Source: Flammulina velutipes
Lineage: Eukaryota; Basidiomycota; Agaricomycetes; Agaricales; Physalacriaceae
Reading direction: 5' to 3'
Length of the DNA stretch: 64,000 nt
Assembly (NCBI GenBank): GCA_011800155.1
Contig: CM022370.1
Coordinates: forward strand, 1,054,001-1,118,000
Under the pieces are notes generated by a model that worked only from the letters and a program-made list of their open reading frames with translations, did not search any database and was not told where the DNA came from. This document shows, one piece after another, positions 57,337 to 64,000 of the stretch. Both the position numbers and the translations under genes were made by a program. Position 1 is the stretch's first letter, and every line of letters begins with the position of its first letter.

Positions 57337-58347
57337 TCAGCGCTTCCTCTTGAGTTGTTTGGCTGGTTGACACAGCAAGCTTCGTTCGAGAGCAGCATGT
57401 TCGGTCCCATCCTGTTCAACTCCGAGGTCCTCCTCCAGATCCAGAGCCTCTTGCGGCGCGAGTGAGTCGGTTGCGAGCTGCCATAGCCTGAATGACAACG
57501 AAAAGTCAGAAAAGCTGCCTCACAAGCGCACACAGATGTCGTACGATTTGAATATCTTGCGTCGGCGCACCCATTCTGAACGCCACTTGGCCCAATCTGT
57601 GTCGACACTAGCCAGGTCCTCGGCAGAGATGAGATTGCTACCAGCGCGCAGAGGCTGGAGAAGAGCTTGCTTCTTTGCGATCTGCAGCAATCGATTAGCA
57701 CATCCAGCGTAGATTGTGAGTCGATGGTTGTTACTGCGTTGGAGATGTCAGCTATCTGGGCATCCAGTTCTGTGTCAGATGGCGTGCTCCGTATCTTGGC
57801 CAGTTCTTCCATGTGTTGAAGGTTAGATTACTGGCGTATGAATGACTGGAAAACCACAGACCTGCGTTGGCAGATCTGAGCTCAGATAGGATAGCCTTGT
57901 TAGCTTCGTCGATTTGCTTGTACTCGTCTTCCAGAAGTGCAATCTTGTCTGCCGGTACCGTATCGAGTTTAGCTTGGTTGTAAACGAAGAAAGTGGTTTT
58001 CCCTATCGGACGGGTTAGAGTTAGGTGTCGCAGCGGAATGTATGCGCACCGTATGTCTTTTGCACTAGTTCGCCTTTTTCTGCGAGGCTGACTAGGGTCT
58101 TTTGGGTGGTAGTTTTCTGTACAGCGCCTTTGAGGTTGGCAGCAACGTCTACGGCGCCATACGGCCTATTCATCTAGAGAAGCAGTCAGAGACGCGGCAA
58201 GCGATGTGTGGCGGACGCACCCGCTTGACATATTCCAGAATTTTGTCCTCGGCTGCGCGTCGTTTAACGTGTTGCTCGACTGGCGAGTAATACTGACAGA
58301 CCTTCCTGGCCTTTTAGCACTTTTACATCAGATTTCGGCTTTGACAT
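57337..58347 (-). CDS. HOP2: Meiotic homologous-pairing protein HOP2 (TBPIP family)
   Basis: Works with Mnd1 to promote Dmc1/Rad51-dependent strand exchange in meiosis. Seven exons (58347-58302, 58252-58221, 58173-58050, 58002-57862, 57805-57735, 57681-57545, 57487-57337), 233 residues. The winged-helix N-terminus (DKILEYVKRMNRPYGAVDVA, KTLVSLAEKGELVQKTYGK) binds DNA; a leucine-zipper coiled coil follows (DEYKQIDEANKAILSELRS, LAKIRSTPSDTELDAQI) and then the C-terminal part (SAEDLASVDTDWAKWRSEW, RRRKIFKSLW). A basic KQLKRKR tail may be a nuclear signal. The ATG is 48 bp from the start of the divergent FunK1-type kinase. A decayed copy of its 3' end lies downstream. Confidence 0.92.
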
Positions 58348-58395
58348 GGTGGGAAGACGGAAAGGCAAGATGTCACATGACGGCGGTACCTCTGG

Positions 58396-60731
58396 ATGTC
58401 ACAGCGACCCACCACGCGCGCCTTTGTCGACTCTTACTTGACGAAGCCGGCGCCTGTCAATGTAGATGGTGATAATGATATCCAGGAAATCCTTCAAAGC
58501 ATAGAAAACACAAAGACTGAAGGACGCAGCTTCCTGATGGCACTGCTCTCGCGCCTCTTGTCGAAATTATGTCTGTGGACTTTTCTCTTTTGCTTAGTCT
58601 GTTTACCGTCTTTCAGCGGACCAGGACGCTGACTTGATATGCTTTGTGGATAGTCATCTGCAGCCGCCTCTCTTCCATCCGAGGGGACACACCGTCAAGC
58701 CAGATCTATGCGCCGTCTTCACAAGCATTTGGAAGAAAGCAGGCCAGTGGCCCCTGCCATGGCACCATATCCTTTCAGTCGTGGAATGGAGGACCGACTT
58801 GACTGACTCGCAGGCTGTGGCCTACGGCGGATCGCACAACTTGGCGAACCCTCAGAACCCGACTGTCCTTGTCCTCTCTGCGTGTCCCAACGGCTATACT
58901 ATAGGATACAGCGACCCGTCTGGATACATACAAACACCGCAAACACTGTGGAATAACCTACCACCTCTCCTCGCATATCTTCACTCCGTCCAACACCCTC
59001 GCTGCTCAATTGCTGACACAACCGTCTCCCTTCACAACCCTTTCGTCTTTACCACGAAACCTCTGTGGCGCATCAACGATCCTCAGGTGCCCGTCGACTC
59101 TGTCTTCGAAATCTACAAAATAGGTCGCACACATTCTCGCATGTCCACAATATTCCGTAACGTGCAGACCAACCTACGCGACGGAGACGTTCGAATCATC
59201 AAAGACGCGTATCCCAGCGTTCACCAATACGTTTCAGAAAATGACCTGTACGGGCTTCTTACCGAGGAGGGTACCAGGTCCGCGCCTGGCTGGGTTCGTA
59301 CGAAGCTGCGGAAGGAGGTGCATGGTGACCAGGCGTTGCGTACTCACGTTGGGTCCATACGCGAGAAGCTTCGGACACCTATGCTTGACAACGGCGAAGG
59401 CTTAATGGCCTGGGAGTCTTGGTCCGACGCATTGATGGGTTTTTATGACATGCTAGAGGGTACGTCGATTTAGTAAATATCCTTCCATTCAATCACTCAT
59501 ATCTTTCAGCGTCCCGTTGGGCTATTTCAAAGTGTGGTGTGATGCATCGCGACCTTAGCGCTAATAATGTTCTCGTTAAGCCTACGACGCTATCTTGCCC
59601 TACGGAACAGGATGGTGCTGTCTTTGTCAAAGGTGTTTTGTCCAAGTTCGTGTGTCCCCTCCATGTTTCTACTCCACCGGCTGATCGCTTTGCTTCCAGA
59701 GATCGAACACAACCATCGCAGATACTACTTTTTGACCTTGACGTTGGGGCATGTCTACGAGAGAGTTATTCGCCTAAGGTATCAACTGCTTCTACTATGA
59801 ATCCTGATGTGAAGCAGACGCAGGAGGAAAGCCTGCGAGCTCGCACGGTGAGTTATACCATCTTAGCCTACATATGCTGCACTTTCAACTCATTTGGATA
59901 TAGGGTACACCTATGTACATGGCAACATTGATTATTGCGGGGTGTTTCCCCGATTTCATGGTCAACTTTCCAGATATGCCTGCTTTCCACGATGGTACAC
60001 TTGAAGCACTATATTCTGCCGCTTATGGGAACGATCCGTTGCGGATGCTGTCGGGAAGCATGGGGACAATTGACCAAATCGCATTCTCCAAGCGCTCCGA
60101 TGCGACGGTCAAGAACATGTCATGGCACGACGCCGAATCCGCTTTCTGGACGCTCTTCATTCATATGCTTCGTCGACTTCCGAAGGGATCGTCCATCGAG
60201 TCTCGCGCTGAGCTCTCCGAGATGAGCCGCATCATCCTGGACTTGAGGAAAACTGCACCAGACCGACTTGATATCCGACTGGACTTGCTGGCTCGTAAGA
60301 CACTATGGGTTAAGATTTTCCACCCGAAATTTGCGAAAGTCGTACAAGTGTTATTCGAGATGGCAACGTTCATCACCTATTGTCATTACGAGTTTCTCTC
60401 CCCAGTGGCCGGCATTAACTCAGAACTTGTGCTCCATGAAGCATTCCAGCGTATTGCTCTTCGCACGCTGCACGGACTGCAGCATGGTAGCCTTGAAGAT
60501 ATCCAGCTCGATACAATGCGCCTGCGGCAGGTGTATGACGATCGAGGTGTAGCTGTCAGGCTCACTGCGGTCGCATCTTCGGGTGTGTACATATTCGACG
60601 TTTTATCCCTTCTTGTTAACAAGAATGATTTAGGTCTTAAAAGAATAAAAGAGGCTCATTGTAAGTCACACATTTTACCTGTATCTCATATTCCTGACAC
60701 CGTTTCAGTGGTTTTAGATGGGTCTGTGTGA
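58396..60731 (+). CDS. FunK1-type fungal protein kinase
   Basis: Member of the fungal-specific kinase family that is expanded in agaricomycetes, function unknown. Exons 58396-58570, 58617-59459, 59510-59847 and 59904-60731 (a further 48-nt in-frame intron at 60661-60708 is likely). About 727 residues without that intron's 16. The N-terminal FunK1 region includes DADLICFVDSHLQ and KPDLCAVFTSIWKKAG. The kinase lobe has the catalytic loop GVMHRDLSANNVLV (HRD with following Asn), a DFG-equivalent LLFDLDVGACL, and GTPMYMAT in place of the APE region start. The C-terminal part is helical without known motif. The first intron (46 nt, gtctgt...tttcag) resolves what looks like a frame break. Divergent from HOP2 over 48 bp. 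Confidence 0.8.
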
Positions 60732-61175
60732 TACAAGCACAAGACCTGAGCAGATTTGAGGTTAGAGGATGGTCATCGAGCATGGCCCGCCCATTGATCC
60801 CAGGACTATGCGATGATTCTGAGAATGACAAGGGACGGGAATGGCCTACCGTGAATTTGAAAATGGTCTTCGAGTGTTCTTTGGTCTGACGGTGACGGAG
60901 TTTCCGTGAACGTCGGACGGTAAATCGCAGTAAGCCTTAGCATGAGATGTGATGCGCAATGGGCTCTCCGAAACTGTTCTATCAGATTACTCCTACTCTG
61001 TTTAGTGGAGTGGTATTTTTATCTGAGCGTGGAAACGTAGATCTCACTAGCCTGCATAGTGTACAGTAACTGGGTAGAGCAATAAATACCTTCCACACTC
61101 TATGAAATACTCTCGAGGACATATAAATACATACAACGATTCAGAAGCAACGAACAACGAACAGACTTGCATGAC
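60732..61175. other. Convergent intergenic region, no gene seen
   Basis: A 444-bp spacer between the FunK1 kinase stop and the SCYL1-like stop. Expected to hold two terminators. Nothing else was recognised. Confidence 0.5.
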
Positions 61176-64000
61176 TCATGACTTTGTAGCATTCTTCTTC
61201 TGCTCCTTGAGCATAGCAATGCGCTGCTTGCGTTCTTCCTTACGCCGCGCCATCTCAGCCGCCTTTTCCTCCTTGGTCATAGAAGCAGCGGGGGAGCTCG
61301 CTTCTACTTGCGCGGGTGGTGCGCTCAGTGGTGTCCGGGAACGTGCAATCGACACAGGCCGGGGTTTGGGCGTCGCTGAAAAGACAAGTCAGGACAGACA
61401 ACTCAGTAACTACGAAATATTACTCGCCTATCCCGTTACCGTTGACTCCCAATGCGAAAGCTGACATAGGTTTCGGTTGAACAACAGGAGGTTGTACTGG
61501 TGCAACTTCAAATGCACCTACCCAAAGTCAGCAATATGTGTTGAGCAAAGCAGTGAACAACTCACTCCAATCATCTTCATCTGCATTAACATCCATCAAG
61601 TCCTCAGTGCCCCAAGGGTTCGAGTCATCGTCTCCACCATTCTCAGCCGCCGCCTCGTCCGCTAATCGATTTATCAACGCCGCCGAAGCAGCACTCGACA
61701 TCTTATTCGCCCCCAACTGCAGTCCCTTGCCTTTCGACGTAGACGTAGATGCCGAACTGTGCGTTGGAAACGCAGGCGAACTCACTGCCGAGTTCGCAGC
61801 AGAGACAGAAGTAAGAAGAGGGCTGGGACGTAGGTTTCCAATCCGGCTGTCTTCTGCTGGTGGGGGCGCGGATGTCGGACGGTCGATGCCTACACCTCCG
61901 ATGCTACTTTGCATGTCTGTAGGTAGAAGCTAAGATGAACAGAAATCGATGAGCAATGATATATGTTGGAGAATGGATCGAAGTACCCTGCGACCCATTG
62001 AAGAGATTGCCCATCCGGCGAGTGCGCCTGCAGCTCCTGCAGCGGAGTTGACCAGCGTTGCATCGGCTGAGCCTCCTGGCATGGCGCCAGGAAGAGACAA
62101 CGACTTGTCACTGGGATCTGGTAGAGCGGTTGCGGGCTAAGACAATTATCAGACATTTGCAAGTCCTTTGAGAAGGATCCCCACCATGGTAGCAGCATAA
62201 CTCTCCAACTTCTTTACAAGTAACTCCATGGCTTTAAACGCTTGATCGCGGACAAGTCTGAACGGTTCATTGAGGATGCGTGTCGCAGACGAGAGTAATC
62301 TTACACTCACTTTTCTTTATCAACGAGGGAAGGTGCCATGTTGGGAATGACTTTTGTCGCGATATCCTCAATGTCGAAACAGTCTATTGTGGCCATGAAA
62401 CCCATCAAGCCAGCGACACGAGCGTGCACAAATGTGTCCTTCAGCGCACGAGCAAATGCTGGTACCAAAACCTTCTTTTTGGTATTGTAACCCAGTGAAG
62501 GGCCCAGTCTGCCTATCAAGATACAGGTGTTAGTTCGTATGGAGGCTTCGGGGTCGGTCTGCATCTTTGCTAGGTGACGAAGCAGGTCATTATTGAGCAC
62601 TCGGTCACTGAACTAGGCATGACTGTTATATTCAAGACGCTGAAAAAAAAGTAAACTACGAACCTTGGGTGCTAGTTGAATGATGGATTTGACTGTAGCT
62701 TCCCGGATGACAGCGACTGTATCAGAGAACCCGGTTTGCTGGTGACAATGCTAAGCGACGTCGGCAAGGAGGAGCTAGGAAAGAACAAACCAGATGAGGG
62801 AAGATCTTGTCTACGGTTTTCTTGTCAAGTTTATCCACATACTGTGGTAGGTGGTCGAGGAGGGCCATACGAGTCCCGCGATCTGGGCTGGCGTAAAGTT
62901 TTACCAGGGGTGCCACGACAGTATTGCCATACTCTTCCGAAGATACATTGTTGCCAAATTTGATGACTAGAGGTAGTATGGTCGCAGCTGAAGCACCGCC
63001 GAATTCCAACGCTTTTACCAACGAGGGCAGTATACGATGCGTGGCGAATTCCGGTGGGAATGCGTCTGCAGACTCGTTGAGATTTCTGGAGGGTAAAGTT
63101 CAGCGTTAGAGATGCAGGCGGCTATGGAACTACCTGAGAAGGGCTGCCTTATCTGCCTCGCTACCAAGGGTGAAGTTGTCCAGTCCGAGGCAAACGCGAA
63201 CGAGTCCATTAGTCGCAAAAAAACCTGAATCTGCCATCCCGGCATCCAGGAATCGTTTGGCAGACCATCTTGCTTTACTTGACGGATTAAGCAGGTTCTT
63301 GACGAGGGGGAATAATGCTACGGGGATGGCACCACGTGATGCAGCAGTGGGGGGCTGATGTGGTGGGTTCGCGGTGGGAGGTGGGTGATTTGTGGGATTG
63401 AAGAGGGCGTTGATCAGTAAACCCAGTGCGTATGCATCGGCGGCTGAACAGTCCCCTCTCGACCAAGATGAGATAGGAATGAGTACAAAGTTAAGAATAA
63501 TTCTTACTGTTTGAGGGACGACCAACCGCTCTTTTTCACTTCAGGCGATGCCCATTTTCCAGCATCAGGTAAGAGCTGGCCTAAGCTCTGTGTTGCCGTC
63601 AGGCTTGCAAGCATACAAAGGCAGGAGATGTACGTACATAGAGCACGGCACTGTCGTCTGTCGGATTGCTTAGGACTTCGAGACCACCGAGTTTCCATTC
63701 GCCAGACGGTGATATAAAGATGGATGTGAACCGTACGTTTCCATGGGTTGATGCGCATTGGTCGTTAAGGAAGGAAAGCGCGACCTGTGTGGTCAGAAAA
63801 AGCTTGGATTTGGAAGGTAATGAACACACTGATATCCTATGCAAGCCCCATATAAGCCAGTCCTCCTGCTCCTTGGTGCCCTTGGTGGACCACGAGCTTA
63901 GCACAGGCATAAGCGGCCGGACGCGTTCAGTCATGATGTATATCGTCGATTCGGATTCGACGGCGTCGAGGTATTTGAGCACGTCTGGATGGCGTGTAGT
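61176..64000 (-). CDS. CEX1: SCY1-like pseudokinase (SCYL1 / Cex1 type), 5' end outside the window
   Basis: HEAT-repeat pseudokinase involved in tRNA export and in Golgi-ER trafficking. The gene enters from the right edge in frame (TTRHPDVLKYLDAVESES) and ends at 61176. The visible part begins in the kinase N-lobe (STIYIMTERVRPLMPVL), continues with HGNVRFTSIFISPSGEWKLG, where the HRD and DFG motifs of active kinases are absent, and DCSAADAYALGLLINALFNP. A HEAT-repeat region follows (LVKALEFGGASAATILPLVI, APLVKLYASPDRGTRMALLD, LRHLAKMQTDPEASIRTNTC, FARALKDTFVHARVAGLMGF). The C-terminus is Ala/Ser/Pro-rich with an acidic NPWGTEDLMDVNADEDDW segment and a Lys/Arg-rich end (EERKQRIAMLKEQKKNATKS). 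Several introns are evident. Confidence 0.92.

Noticed and set aside
58500..58640. Two apparent frameshifts at the 5' end of the FunK1-type kinase, suggesting a pseudogene
   Set aside because: A single 46-nt intron (58571-58616, gtctgt...tttcag) restores one continuous frame from the ATG at 58396 through DADLICFVDSHLQ, so no frameshift is needed.

Overview
The window is nuclear DNA of a filamentous basidiomycete, most likely an agaricomycete. Genes are dense on both strands, almost every gene is cut by many 45-60 nt GT...AG introns with CTAAC/CTGAC-like branch sites, and exons can be tiny (7, 14, 18, 23, 24, 25 nt). Lineage markers include a FunK1-type kinase, a glutaminase-A-like wall/secreted protein, an agaricomycete-type P450 and a dual hybrid histidine kinase. 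I rebuilt exon structures by hand from reading frame, splice signals and family motifs. No tRNA, rRNA or CRISPR array was seen.

Layout. 1-0.4 kb: 5' end of a type II membrane glycosyltransferase-like gene. 0.6-2.4 kb: EXO70. 2.96-8.7 kb: a ~1421-aa histidine kinase with two complete kinase+receiver modules (30 exons). 9.2-10.2 kb: an Mtf2-like mitochondrial protein. 10.5-13.5 kb: a WW-WW-MyTH4-RhoGAP protein. 14.1-19.0 kb: IML1 (SEACIT/GATOR1). 19.6-20.0 kb: a small secreted protein. 20.0-22.0 kb: a gene-free tract with TGCAC-based minisatellites and a perfect 28-bp inverted repeat. 22.0-24.5 kb: cytochrome P450. 24.7-27.4 kb: class II histone deacetylase HDA1. 27.6-28.9 kb: eIF2-alpha. 29.1-31.0 kb: a YciI-like protein, a DMAC1-like protein and mitochondrial enoyl-CoA hydratase. 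31.8-35.2 kb: a membrane-anchored glutaminase-A-like protein. 35.8-41.1 kb: MED21, a MAM3/CNNM-type CBS membrane protein, a BTB protein, a second YciI-like protein and LSM6. 41.2-45.8 kb: an old-yellow-enzyme oxidoreductase and an acyl-CoA synthetase. 46.1-49.2 kb: an AVO2-like ankyrin protein. 51.1-52.4 kb: QRI7/OSGEPL1. 53.6-56.1 kb: DAD2, ISA2 and a Rho2-type GTPase. 56.5-58.3 kb: a decayed HOP2 fragment and HOP2 itself. 58.4-60.7 kb: FunK1-type kinase. 61.2-64.0 kb: SCYL1/Cex1-type pseudokinase, running off the right edge.

Functionally this is mostly core eukaryotic chromosome: exocytosis, TOR signalling (IML1 for TORC1, possibly AVO2 for TORC2), Rho signalling, chromatin, translation, and several mitochondrial proteins (ECHS1, QRI7, ISA2, DMAC1-like, Mtf2-like). 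There is no operon-like pathway cluster. The less ordinary items are the dual hybrid kinase, the repeat tract, splicing oddities (two probable GC-AG introns; a 7-nt exon in a Rho gene; a 14-nt exon carrying HDAC catalytic histidines), an OYE active-site substitution, a large acidic insert in eIF2-alpha and a tandem HOP2 relic.
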